Shown here: positions 15,262 through 23,794 of the stretch, one piece after another | Layout: every line of letters starts with the position of its first letter | Position numbering within the stretch: the stretch's first letter is position 1 | From: Psychrobacter sp. NG25 | GTDB taxonomy: Bacteria; Pseudomonadota; Gammaproteobacteria; Pseudomonadales; Moraxellaceae | Reading direction: 5' to 3' | Assembly: GCF_015234355.1 (NCBI RefSeq) | Contig: NZ_JADGMV010000004.1 | Coordinates: 1 to 64,000, forward strand | DNA length: 64,000 nucleotides | The notes under the pieces: model-generated | Databases searched by the model: none | What the model saw: the letters and a program-made list of their open reading frames with translations, nothing else | What the model was told of the DNA's origin: nothing | Position numbers and translations under genes: made by a program

Positions 15262-17746
15262 GGTCAACCTCTGCAGGGCTCGTTGCCAAATGATTTGAAT
15301 TAGGGTAATGGTTGATTGTGATATCTGATAACCCAAGCTGTGCTGCGATCTTTTCAAACACGGACGCCACACGCTTAATATCTGCTTTACTACTTGATGA
15401 GAAGCGCCCCAATACTTCTTGACGAGCTTTCTCATGACCAATAACCGTGTTAATCAGCGATAAGGAAACGCCAAGCTTTTCAAGCTGCGTACGAACAAAG
15501 TGGCGTGTCCAATAGGGATTGGCGTCAATGATGTGCTTGGTCATATGATAAGCATCGCCACGCTTAATGTCTTTAAGAGTAGGGGACTTAGCAGTAGGAG
15601 CTCGCTCATACAACAGCTTTAATAGTGCTTCATCATTACCCAAACGGATATTATCAATGATAGCGCTGATGTCATGATGACCTTGGTGTTTTGCCTGATA
15701 ATTAATCAAATACGCTCTATAGTCTGTTAGATGGCGTATAAGTGTAGGGCATAGTGGAATGAGACGATCACTTTTAACTTTCTTAACAGGCTTGTCATTG
15801 ATGAGCAGCCAACCCATATCAAGATCGATATCGTACATCTTGCCAAGACCGTTATTTGGTCGCACGCCCGTTAAAAGGCAAAAGACAAACCATACAAAAA
15901 TACTGGTTCTATTAAAGTGCTCCTCATCGTTTGAACTTTGATCAGTCCAGTACTTTATCTCATTTACGATGTCGCAAACTGTTTCAATCTTTAGCGCAAA
16001 CCCTGACCCCACTGTATATTTGCGCCAAGCGATGATATAAGTTAGGTCAAAATTACTATTGCTATTAAATATACCCAGTGCTGATTTATAGTGAGCCATA
16101 AGTGCTTCGCTGGTGTGGCTACTATAGTACATCGCAGGAGCATGGGACGCAGGCGTGCGACAGATGATATCGGCGATATGTGCATGACAATCAGGTGTAT
16201 AACGAGAGAGCACGACATGTAGTGCAGTCTCTATACGATTGACGGACAGGTACGGCAATCCAAGGCTGCTACGTAAGGCGGCAAGATAAGCCGTAAAATC
16301 TTCTTTTGATGGTAACTCGCAAGCAAGTAAATCATCTATCAGCCACACCGGCAGTGGAACTTTGATGGTATCAGAAGTATTTTCATAATCATTTTCGAGC
16401 AGTGTTTGGCTTGTGGAGCTTTCGGTAATACCTAAGCTGTGTTTAATGTAATACTTTTTACCTTTAAGATTGAAAATCCTAGGATGACCGATATAGCCGG
16501 GTATTAGTAAGGACTTAACTGGAAGGCCAGTAAGCATCGATAACAGTAAAATACCCGCACAGGTTTTATCAGTCTCTGATTCTGGCAAGGTACTGGCGTC
16601 TTGGTTGAGTGCAGCAAATAACGCTTGGTAGCCGGCAAGGGAGAGTAAGCGCGTGTTAGAGTTAAGCGCGAGATTGCGCTGAGACATGTAGTTCTGCTGT
16701 AGCGATAAATCTATAGTTTGGAGTGGTATAGAGTGTTTGATTAACGAGTTTGGATATTCACCATAGCTGACATAGGGTGCCTCATAGTGATCAATACGCT
16801 CTTCAAAGCTGGTGGTTAACCCTTCATAGCTTTCAGTGTTAGCGTCTAAAAATGCAAGATCTATGGCGATAGCGCTGTGTTCTATATCATCATGTGTGTT
16901 ACCCCATGCATCATTACTAGGCGTAGTATTCCAGTTGTGACTCGTTGCAGTAGAGTCTAAGGGTAATTTCGATGTGTTATCTGCTAAGTTGATAGCTATA
17001 ATTTTAATATGTTTAGGCGGCTTCTTATACTTGGGTCTAGGCTTGCGTGACGTATGCGCATTTTGATAGGCGGTCGTTATTTTTTCTATTTGGCTCAGTT
17101 TATCTTTTGCCACTTTCTTTTCTTCGGCATGAGTAGCTTGCTTATCATTTAACAATTCATATGCACTTTTTTGCTGCTCTAATAGAACAGTGAAAATGGT
17201 GCATATGCTTTCCACATTCATGGTCATTTGAGTTAAATCAGGTAGTTCATGCCAAATCCATATTCGTCTAGGAGATCCTGAAAACTGAGCCTGTTTGAAT
17301 TGCATCAGTATATTTTTGGTTTGCTGTTTTGGCCAGTGCTGCGTCAGCATCACACTGGTGTGCATTGCTATGGCTAGCCAAATTAACCGTTTCTGTAGGT
17401 AGTCATGCTGATGTTCATTGATAGAATGTTGCATGAGAATAAGCAATTGCATGATGAGTGGTTTTTTTGCTAATTCTGATCTACTAATAGTCATAGAAAG
17501 CTGAGGAACTGGCCTTCTTTGTAATACCTGTAATATTAATCTTAGTAGATTTTGAGGATTATCATCTGGTTGGCTATAGCTATTGTGTACTGCTAAAGTG
17601 ATCTCAGATATGGCAGTCGATACTGCTTCTGGATATATAAAATTTTGGTCATTATCAATTTTTTTGATGATTTCTGTTAATGCTGGCGCATTCTCAGCAT
17701 TCTCAGCATTCTCAGTATTCTCAGTATTCTCAGTATTCTCAGTCAT
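15248..17746 (-). CDS. Large tyrosine-recombinase-like protein, probable partner integrase
   Basis: An 832-residue protein whose C-terminal third (about residues 590-800) resembles a tyrosine recombinase: TGVRPNNGLG (Arg), VKSDRLIPL (strand with the Lys region), RHFVRTQLEKLG (His-x-x-Arg), VIGHEKARQEVLGRFSSSS (Gly-His). Where the catalytic Tyr is expected there is Phe in GRFS, so it may not cleave DNA by itself and may act with the next gene's product, with which it overlaps by 14 bases. The N terminus is a run of T/A-E-N triplets encoded by 9-bp repeats. It belongs to the class of multi-gene integrase modules (such as the gamma-mobile-trio type); family assignment is not certain. Confidence 0.75.
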   Translation of the reverse strand: MTENTENTENTENAENAENAPALTEIIKKIDNDQNFIYPEAVSTAISEITLAVHNSYSQPDDNPQNLLRLILQVLQRRPVPQLSMTISRSELAKKPLIMQLLILMQHSINEHQHDYLQKRLIWLAIAMHTSVMLTQHWPKQQTKNILMQFKQAQFSGSPRRIWIWHELPDLTQMTMNVESICTIFTVLLEQQKSAYELLNDKQATHAEEKKVAKDKLSQIEKITTAYQNAHTSRKPRPKYKKPPKHIKIIAINLADNTSKLPLDSTATSHNWNTTPSNDAWGNTHDDIEHSAIAIDLAFLDANTESYEGLTTSFEERIDHYEAPYVSYGEYPNSLIKHSIPLQTIDLSLQQNYMSQRNLALNSNTRLLSLAGYQALFAALNQDASTLPESETDKTCAGILLLSMLTGLPVKSLLIPGYIGHPRIFNLKGKKYYIKHSLGITESSTSQTLLENDYENTSDTIKVPLPVWLIDDLLACELPSKEDFTAYLAALRSSLGLPYLSVNRIETALHVVLSRYTPDCHAHIADIICRTPASHAPAMYYSSHTSEALMAHYKSALGIFNSNSNFDLTYIIAWRKYTVGSGFALKIETVCDIVNEIKYWTDQSSNDEEHFNRTSIFVWFVFCLLTGVRPNNGLGKMYDIDLDMGWLLINDKPVKKVKSDRLIPLCPTLIRHLTDYRAYLINYQAKHQGHHDISAIIDNIRLGNDEALLKLLYERAPTAKSPTLKDIKRGDAYHMTKHIIDANPYWTRHFVRTQLEKLGVSLSLINTVIGHEKARQEVLGRFSSSSKADIKRVASVFEKIAAQLGLSDITINHYPNSNHLATSPAEVDHANK
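17690..17742. repeat. 9-bp tandem repeat at the 5' end of the partner integrase gene
   Basis: CTCAGTATT/CTCAGCATT is repeated about six times. It encodes (T/A)-E-N on the minus strand directly after the start codon. Because the unit is 9 bases, slippage would change length without breaking the frame. Confidence 0.9.
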
Positions 17747-18342
17747 AAAACACCCTTAGAAGGTCGCTTGTAATAAGTTTGCTCACTTATATTTATAAGC
17801 CGACAAAATGTAGCAATAGTAAAAATATTTTTACCAAATAATTTTTTATTCATCTCTGGATCCAAGATCTTGTTTAGCTGCGAGTAAACAAGCCTGATAT
17901 CTATTGTCTTGTTATGTTGAGCAATGAGATTGATAAGCTCGTAAAAACTGATGTCAAAATTAAACTGATTCTTTGGTATATATTTCACGTCTACTTCTTT
18001 TCTTAATACATCAAAATCAATATAAGGGCTTTTTGCTATATGAAATAGCTCAAAGTTATTGAGCAAGAACCACTTTTCTTCCTCTTTTATAAAGCAGGTA
18101 AGTTTTGAGCAAGCATTACTTTGCTCAAGTTCGATAGCATGGCTATTCAGAAGTGGTCTGATATGGCAGGTATAAATATCAAACAGACTAATGATTTCTG
18201 GATATACAAGCACATTGAGTGTTTGTAGCTTAGCGATCGACAGTGATTTCATATCTTTCCCACTAAGATATTGAGTTGATGACTTGGTCGTTGTATCCCG
18301 TGTATTGACCTCCACTAATAACTTACGAGTATTAGCAAACAA
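17743..18342 (-). CDS. Hypothetical protein of the recombinase module, HTH-like C terminus
   Basis: A 199-residue protein; its stop overlaps the start of the 832-residue integrase (ATGA), so translation is coupled. The C-terminal part (FTIATFCRLINISEQTYYKR) looks like a helix-turn-helix with a terminal basic patch, which suggests DNA binding, perhaps as directionality or accessory factor. The rest gives no recognisable domain. An internal ATG (MKSLSIAKL, about 18252) is an alternative start. Third member of the three-gene module by operon structure. Confidence 0.65.
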   Translation of the reverse strand: MFANTRKLLVEVNTRDTTTKSSTQYLSGKDMKSLSIAKLQTLNVLVYPEIISLFDIYTCHIRPLLNSHAIELEQSNACSKLTCFIKEEEKWFLLNNFELFHIAKSPYIDFDVLRKEVDVKYIPKNQFNFDISFYELINLIAQHNKTIDIRLVYSQLNKILDPEMNKKLFGKNIFTIATFCRLINISEQTYYKRPSKGVL

Positions 18343-18461
18343 TTGAAAGCCAATTTGTGAGGTTTTGAGGCAAAAACTTAAATTAAGCGACAGCTGATGA
18401 CGTCTTACTACGCTTCTGAGCTTTTGTAGACAAAACTGATGACAATTCTATCTATAGTGAC
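18343..18461. other. Leader of the recombinase module
   Basis: A 119-base gap containing two similar short stretches, TTTTGAGGCAAAAACTT and TTTTGTAGACAAAACTG, each a weak inverted repeat (TTTTG...CAAAA). These could be operator or recombinase sites. Confidence 0.3.
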
Positions 18462-19130
18462 TCAGGAATTAGCTAGAGTTTGTAGGTGAGTGGTGTGAAT
18501 ATAGAGATGGTTTAGGAGTAAAAGATGAAGTGAAAGTATCGTATTAGCAGAAGGGTAAAGCTCAGATATCTGATGCAGATTGATATTTTCTACTAGATAT
18601 TGCAAAGTTTTTTTGCTCTGTGATATATCTCCATAAGTATCGAGTTGATAGCATTCTGACGAATTTTCATAGATTTCAATGTCTATACAGAGCCATGCAG
18701 TACTTGCGCTGGCACGTAATAGCGACCAAGTTAGGCTATGAAAATTTACTGGTATTTTTTTGCTACTGTCTGTGCAGATACGTTCATTGATAAACTGCCT
18801 CGAATAATCAATGCTTGCTATTTTGGGAATGACCTCTGTTTGCGTCGCTACTGAATACTCTCCTAAAGGCTTAATTAATCCATAAAAACTTAAAGAGTTA
18901 AGGGTAAAGTATTTGATATCGACTAACTCTTCGATCACCTCATCATCATACCTATAAGTGAAGCGTTGCTCGGCACCTTGAACAGGTTGGTTTTCAAATG
19001 TCAGGCTTCCTTTTGGTATTACTTTGATCTCAATTGACTCTTTATGACCATATACAATAGCCGATAAGGTTCTACAGCTTTCCCTCGTATAAATATTGAG
19101 TAAGGTAATCTCGATAGAAAGTTGATTCAC
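18462..19130 (-). CDS. Hypothetical protein upstream of the recombinase module
   Basis: A 222-residue soluble protein with no recognised domain, a Leu-rich C-terminal helix (LSLHLLLLNHLYIH) and no signal peptide. Same strand and AT-rich character as the recombinase genes, separated by 119 bases. Probably part of the same mobile unit; function unknown. Confidence 0.55.
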   Translation of the reverse strand: MNQLSIEITLLNIYTRESCRTLSAIVYGHKESIEIKVIPKGSLTFENQPVQGAEQRFTYRYDDEVIEELVDIKYFTLNSLSFYGLIKPLGEYSVATQTEVIPKIASIDYSRQFINERICTDSSKKIPVNFHSLTWSLLRASASTAWLCIDIEIYENSSECYQLDTYGDISQSKKTLQYLVENINLHQISELYPSANTILSLHLLLLNHLYIHTTHLQTLANS

Positions 19131-19641
19131 TCTCTAATCAGCTCAGAATCCTAAGAAAATGGTGTGATCTTTAATTCCTATCTATTACAGCCCCCTAGAT
19201 ATTTATATTGAGTGTTTTTTATAACTAAATTTGATATTTGGTGAAATAGGTTTTGCAAAAAAAATGTGTACAGTTGTATAGTGAAGTAACAACGATATTA
19301 ATACAAGGTAACCAATTTCAAATTATATATTATTACAACCGAAGGTAATTACATCATAGGAATCATCTAATGATACGACCATAAAAATTATTATTGAAGT
19401 GTAATTCTAATACGGATAGTATTATTTTCAATTATGAGTAATAAATAATTAATTAAGTTGACATTAATTTTTGATTCTGCATTTAATAAATTTTTTACCC
19501 TAAATTTTTTCATATTGTAAAATTCTATGTTTTAGATTTTATAAAAAATATAATTACTTAGTGAGTAAAATTCTATTTATTATTAGACTATATTTTGTAA
19601 TATAACATCTAATTAATAGATCTAACAAAATGGAGTGTATT
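19131..19641. other. AT-rich intergenic boundary between recombinase module and amidase operon
   Basis: About 510 bases, very AT-rich, between divergent genes. No ORF, tRNA or clear duplication was found. It must hold the promoters of both operons and perhaps the end of the mobile unit. GGAG at 19632-19635 is the ribosome-binding site that favours the GTG start of the amidase. Confidence 0.4.
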
Positions 19642-21015
19642 GTGATCACACGGACTGCGAGCAACATTACCAAAGACTCTGTTTCAGCTATGGATATAGC
19701 AGCTCGCCTAAAAGAAGGTAGTCTTTGTCCGGTAGCGATTGTTGAAGAGACATTTGCAAACATAAGAGCTTCTGATCCCGCTATTTTTACAGAGTTGCTC
19801 GAAGAACGGGCGCTGAAAGAAGCCTATGCTTCTAGAAAACGCCACCGTGAAGGTAATCTACTTAGTCTATGGGATGGTCTCCCTATCGCATGGAAAGACC
19901 TTTTTGATATAGAAGGTCGAGTCACTACCGCAGGATCTATTGTATTAAGATCTAACGCACCTGCTACTCATGATGCCGATATGGTTGTAAATGCCACTCG
20001 AGCTGGCCTCATATCGATAGGCTGTCTTAATATGACTGAATTTGCCTATTCTGGTCTAGGTCTTAACCCGCATTTTGGTACTCCTCAAAACCCACATGGT
20101 ACAGGCCTTGCTCGTATTCCTGGTGGCTCGTCATCAGGTTGCGGCGTCGCCATCGCCCGCGGACTAGTACCACTTTCTGTCGGCAGTGATACTGGGGGTT
20201 CGATACGTATTCCTGCTGGATTAAATGGCATAGTCGGCTATAAAGGTTCTAGTAGAGCGTTTCCAAAAGGTGGTACGTTTCCACTCTCACCGACATTGGA
20301 TACCTTTGGTCCACTTGCTGCTGACCTAAAAAGCTGTATCGGTGCGTCAGAAATTCTCAACGGGCGAGACGTCGCAATGCCCAAGCCAACATCTATCAGT
20401 CAACTCAAATTCTTTATTCCTAGTAATGTTGTCTTTGAAGATGCACAAGATGCTGTGATAGAGAATTTTGAAGCCAGTGTTCGCGCTTTAGAAAGCGAAG
20501 GGGCAATGATCACTCGGGGAGTGAGCAATGAGTTTGGAGAAATAGAGACCCTTGCTGCTAACCACGGTTCCTTGGTTGGCACAGAAGCGTTGGAATTGCA
20601 CTGGGATCTTGTCCATTCTGAGCACGCGACCCAGATGGATCCACGGGTACTTGAACGTATAATTAGTGCGGAGAACATATCCGCACGTGACTTAATTGTT
20701 GTCCAAAGAGAGCGCGCAAGATTAATTCAAAAAAATAGCCAAATTCTAGGTGATCAAATTGTGCTATTCCCCACTACTCCTATTACTGCACCTGAACTTA
20801 AACCGCTTGAACAAGATAGTAATTTGTATGTACGTACTAACAAACTCATGCTACGTAATACAGCGCTTGGTAATTTCCTCGATTGGTGTGGTGTTGCCTT
20901 ACCAAATGGAATAGACCAGAACCAAATGCCGACCAGTATTTTAATGTCAATGCCCGGTGGCCGAGAAAATGACTTGCTGGCGGCAGCACTTACTGTTGAA
21001 AGGCTACTACAGTAA
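19642..21015 (+). CDS. Amidase-signature family hydrolase
   Basis: About 457 residues from the GTG at 19642 (GGAG 7 bases upstream); the ATG at 19630 is in frame but lacks a ribosome-binding site. The Ser-cisSer-Lys triad is visible, counting from the 19630 Met: Lys about 89 (AWKDLFD), cis-Ser about 167 (PGGSSSG) and nucleophile Ser about 191 (SDTGGSIR). Family members hydrolyse amides, ureides or half-amides (AtzE, AtzF, GatA and nylon hydrolase types). GatB/GatC neighbours are absent, so it is not the tRNA amidotransferase. With the downstream deacetylase-like hydrolase it probably carries out the second hydrolysis of a cyclic imide or ureide substrate. Confidence 0.85.
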   Translation: MITRTASNITKDSVSAMDIAARLKEGSLCPVAIVEETFANIRASDPAIFTELLEERALKEAYASRKRHREGNLLSLWDGLPIAWKDLFDIEGRVTTAGSIVLRSNAPATHDADMVVNATRAGLISIGCLNMTEFAYSGLGLNPHFGTPQNPHGTGLARIPGGSSSGCGVAIARGLVPLSVGSDTGGSIRIPAGLNGIVGYKGSSRAFPKGGTFPLSPTLDTFGPLAADLKSCIGASEILNGRDVAMPKPTSISQLKFFIPSNVVFEDAQDAVIENFEASVRALESEGAMITRGVSNEFGEIETLAANHGSLVGTEALELHWDLVHSEHATQMDPRVLERIISAENISARDLIVVQRERARLIQKNSQILGDQIVLFPTTPITAPELKPLEQDSNLYVRTNKLMLRNTALGNFLDWCGVALPNGIDQNQMPTSILMSMPGGRENDLLAAALTVERLLQ

Positions 21016-21105
21016 AACTTCTAATAACTACCTGATAAATAAGTAAAGAAAATATAAGATCTTTAAAGAAATAAAACTAAACTAAAAGTGTCAAAGGAGA
21101 GAGAC

Positions 21106-22011
21106 ATGAGTAAAAAAACTATTATATGCGGCTTCGGTACAGATGTAGATTCAGTAGCAGGGTGGATTGGATCATATGGTGGCGGTGAAAGCCCGTCAGA
21201 CATCCAGCGCGGGGTTTGGGCGTCTGAAGTTGGCGTTCCGCGCCTGTTAAGGCTTTTTAAGAAGTATGATCTACGCACCTCATTTTTCGTCCCCGGCCAT
21301 AGTCTTGAGACCTTTCCTGATATTGCCAAAATGATTGTTGATCATGGTCATGAAGTAGGTGCGCATGGTTACCTGCATGAAAACCCTATTGCTATGACTC
21401 GCGCTCAAGAAGAAGCCGTGATGGAAAAATCCGTTGAGTTGATTACTAAGTTGACTGGGCAAAGTCCACGTGGTTATGTTGCTCCTTGGTGGGAGATGTC
21501 TAAATCTACCCCTGAGATTCTTGCTAAATATAATTTTAAATATGACCATAGCCAAGGCTACCGTGATTTTCAGCCTTTCTATGCTAGAGTTGGCGATGAT
21601 TGGACTGTCATTGACTACTCGAAAACTGCAGAAGAGTGGATGCAACCTATGACCCATGGCGACGAGATTGATTTGGTTGAAATTGCTGCCAACTGGTGTG
21701 TGGATGATTTACCACCAATGTTGTTCATGAAAAACGTCCCTAACAGCCATGGCTTTGTCAATCCGCGTGATATTGAACAAATGTGGCGTGATCAATTCGA
21801 TTGGGTATACCGTAATATGGATTACGCTGTGTTTCCTTTTACAATTCACCCCGATGTCTCTGGACGTCCACATGTACTCATGATGCTTGAGCGTCTAATT
21901 GACTATATCAATGGTCATGAAGGTGTTGTTTGGATGCCATTCGAAGATATTGCTGCTGATTTCCGCACACGTTTCCCATTTGAAGGCGGTAAGCGTCCGG
22001 AAGTTATTTAA
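21106..22011 (+). CDS. Polysaccharide-deacetylase-like hydrolase (cyclic imidase / PuuE type)
   Basis: 301 residues from the ATG at 21106, with AAGGAGAGAG just upstream. It is a NodB-fold protein of the allantoinase/imidase branch: [12 protein letters not shown] near the N terminus (metal Asp), [24 protein letters not shown] (metal histidines, H-x3-5-H), [12 protein letters not shown] and [12 protein letters not shown]. Members such as PuuE allantoinase and bacterial cyclic imide hydrolases open cyclic amides rather than deacetylating sugars. The amidase 90 bases upstream could cleave the ring-opened half-amide. The substrate (succinimide-, hydantoin- or ureide-like) is inference. Confidence 0.8.
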   Translation: MSKKTIICGFGTDVDSVAGWIGSYGGGESPSDIQRGVWASEVGVPRLLRLFKKYDLRTSFFVPGHSLETFPDIAKMIVDHGHEVGAHGYLHENPIAMTRAQEEAVMEKSVELITKLTGQSPRGYVAPWWEMSKSTPEILAKYNFKYDHSQGYRDFQPFYARVGDDWTVIDYSKTAEEWMQPMTHGDEIDLVEIAANWCVDDLPPMLFMKNVPNSHGFVNPRDIEQMWRDQFDWVYRNMDYAVFPFTIHPDVSGRPHVLMMLERLIDYINGHEGVVWMPFEDIAADFRTRFPFEGGKRPEVI

Positions 22012-22090
22012 GAACACTGTATTGATGAATTCATGGATCTTGGTGGCATTGTTAAAAGTACTGCTAAGATCATATATAGGGAGAACAGCC

Positions 22091-22378
22091 ATGTGTAGTG
22101 CATGTGGAAACCCAGCTGCCCTAGGACATTGGACAGAAGCAGGTGCACAGAAGGGTGGTATCCGTCTCAGGGCGATGTTTAATCGAGTATCCATTTTGAA
22201 GCGAGTGCTGAAACCTTATGGGTTTTCAGTTTATGCCGATGGGGTGATCCCGCAAATTCAGCTGATATGTCCAGGTGGGGCTAGAGTAATGGTCAATAAT
22301 TTAACCGAGCTGTGGGCTGAAGTAGAACGCCTTCAAGGTTTTCCAATCGACCCCTTAGAAACTCAATCAATGGCTTGA
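22091..22378 (+). CDS. Small conserved-looking protein of the hydrolase operon
   Basis: A 95-residue protein starting at the ATG at 22091 (GGGAGA upstream). The N terminus MCSACGNP has a Cys-x-x-Cys pair that could bind a metal; the rest (RLRAMFNRVSILKRVLKPYG, then ICPGGARVMVNNLTELW) looks like a small alpha/beta fold. Family not recognised. It is encoded between an imidase-like enzyme and a CobW-like GTPase, so it may be an accessory or metal-delivery partner. Confidence 0.65.
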   Translation: MCSACGNPAALGHWTEAGAQKGGIRLRAMFNRVSILKRVLKPYGFSVYADGVIPQIQLICPGGARVMVNNLTELWAEVERLQGFPIDPLETQSMA

Positions 22379-22383
22379 CCTTA

Positions 22384-23349
22384 ATGCAAATATTTCAGGA
22401 AAATCGTCTTAATATCGTTCTATTGAGCGGCTATTTAGGTTCAGGTAAGACGACATGGCTGCGTCATGCGCTTTTTACCAAAGTGTTTGGCAACGCTCAA
22501 GTTTTCATTCAAGAAGCGGCCCAGCAACCAGTGGATGACTTACTGTTAGGTGAGGCGATGAGTGTCACTGTTTTGACCGGAACTGCTGGTACTCCTAAGG
22601 GTAAAGAAGAGCTGATATCAGCATTACTTGAAGTAGCTGAGTTTCGAACGAGTGGAAGGTCAATCGGTTTAACTATTGATCAGCCTGATACTCTGATCAT
22701 AGAAACAAGCGGCTTAGCTGATCCCGAAGAAATCATAGTTGCTATTAAAGAGCATCCCGTTTTGATTTATCATTTCGTCCTCAAAGAAACTATCATCATG
22801 GCTGACGCCCTACATTTTCATGTGGCGCTAAAGACTGACACATTGTGTCGTCAGCAAGTTTTATCAGCCGATCGTATTGTCATTGCAAAATCAGAGGAAG
22901 CGTCCGAGCAGTCCTTATCGAACCTAGTTTCAGCCATTGGCAAAATCAATCCAGCTGCACCAATTTCCTTATCCACATTCGGTGTCGAAAGCCCTGTACC
23001 TCTACTACCAGTGCCGACCGAAATCTACGAATCGATTCTCACTAATGCGTGCGCATCAACGACTGTGGTTTCGTTGACGATTCCTAAAGAAGTAGATTGG
23101 GTTGGGTTTACTATATGGCTCTCAGCTTTGCTGCACGCTCGAGGTAATACGATCCTGCGAGTTAAGGGTGTTTTGCATACGGATGAAGGCGCGCTATTAC
23201 TGCAGTCTGTACGTAAGATCATGCAGCAACCTGAAGTTTTACCGCCTGAGAAAAGCGTCTCTAGACCTGGAGATATTGTATTTATAGGGGAGGGGATGAA
23301 TCAAGAAGCTTTACTAGCTTCTCTATCTTCTTTTTTAGGACAAAGCTGA
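22384..23349 (+). CDS. CobW/P47K-family GTPase without the usual CxCC motif
   Basis: 321 residues from the ATG at 22384 (a TTG at 22375 is an alternative). The G3E-GTPase Walker A GYLGSGKTT is at about residues 16-24 and IIETSGLADP (Walker B region) at about 107-116. COG0523 metallochaperones normally carry a metal-binding CxCC just after the first strands (GCICC). Here the corresponding stretch is LTGTAGTPKGKEEL, and the NKxD base-recognition motif is changed to AKSE. It may be a diverged insertase or activator of the hydrolases upstream, as P47K-like proteins are for nitrile hydratase, possibly using the small Cys-x-x-Cys protein as metal donor. Operon end. Confidence 0.75.
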   Translation: MQIFQENRLNIVLLSGYLGSGKTTWLRHALFTKVFGNAQVFIQEAAQQPVDDLLLGEAMSVTVLTGTAGTPKGKEELISALLEVAEFRTSGRSIGLTIDQPDTLIIETSGLADPEEIIVAIKEHPVLIYHFVLKETIIMADALHFHVALKTDTLCRQQVLSADRIVIAKSEEASEQSLSNLVSAIGKINPAAPISLSTFGVESPVPLLPVPTEIYESILTNACASTTVVSLTIPKEVDWVGFTIWLSALLHARGNTILRVKGVLHTDEGALLLQSVRKIMQQPEVLPPEKSVSRPGDIVFIGEGMNQEALLASLSSFLGQS

Positions 23350-23500
23350 ATTACTCATGTATTTAGGTTCAAACATCGTCTGCACTGGTACTAAAGCAAG
23401 TTGATTTTCAAGCCAATCTTTAGGACTATTCGCCTCAATATGTATGGTCTCACTTTTAGTATTGTAGGTATAGCAAGTTATCTTAGAACTGTCCGTTCAT
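23336..23500 (-). pseudogene. Remnant of a minus-strand gene
   Basis: About 53 codons on the minus strand (containing CYTYNTKSETIHIEANSPKD, WLENQLALVPVQTMF) read like real protein and end at a TAA at 23336-23338, overlapping the CobW-like gene's 3' end. There is a stop upstream and no start codon with a ribosome-binding site, so it is probably the tail of a lost gene. Family unknown. Confidence 0.35.
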
Positions 23501-23794
23501 TTGAGTAACATACCAAAGCATACTTGTCGCCACTACCTTAGTTATCTTCATAATTAAGAGATAGCAAGAGCACACTATAATTTGAATGGATGCTATCTTT
23601 AAAGGCAACATAACTTAGCAAACAAAACATCCTCAGCTTAGCAACTAGGGGTTTTTTTGTCTGACTTCCTAGTTCTGCTAAATATCTACTATAATCGAAT
23701 TTTTCAGCAATGACATCTGCCAATTATCTTAGACCCTGCTATCATTACCTCACTATAATAACCAGCAATTTCCCAGCGCGTTAAGGAATAACAA
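23501..23794. other. Leader of the type I restriction-modification operon
   Basis: AT-rich, no convincing gene. Contains the presumed promoter of hsdM; AAGGAATAAC just before 23795 is the ribosome-binding site. Confidence 0.4.

Noticed and set aside
15262..15441. Longer start for the 1112-residue integrase
   Set aside because: It would overlap the upstream gene by about 190 bases; the ATG at 15261 gives a normal 14-base overlap.
23538..23723. 61-codon frame on the minus strand before hsdM
   Set aside because: Could be chance in AT-rich DNA; no ribosome-binding site and no family seen.
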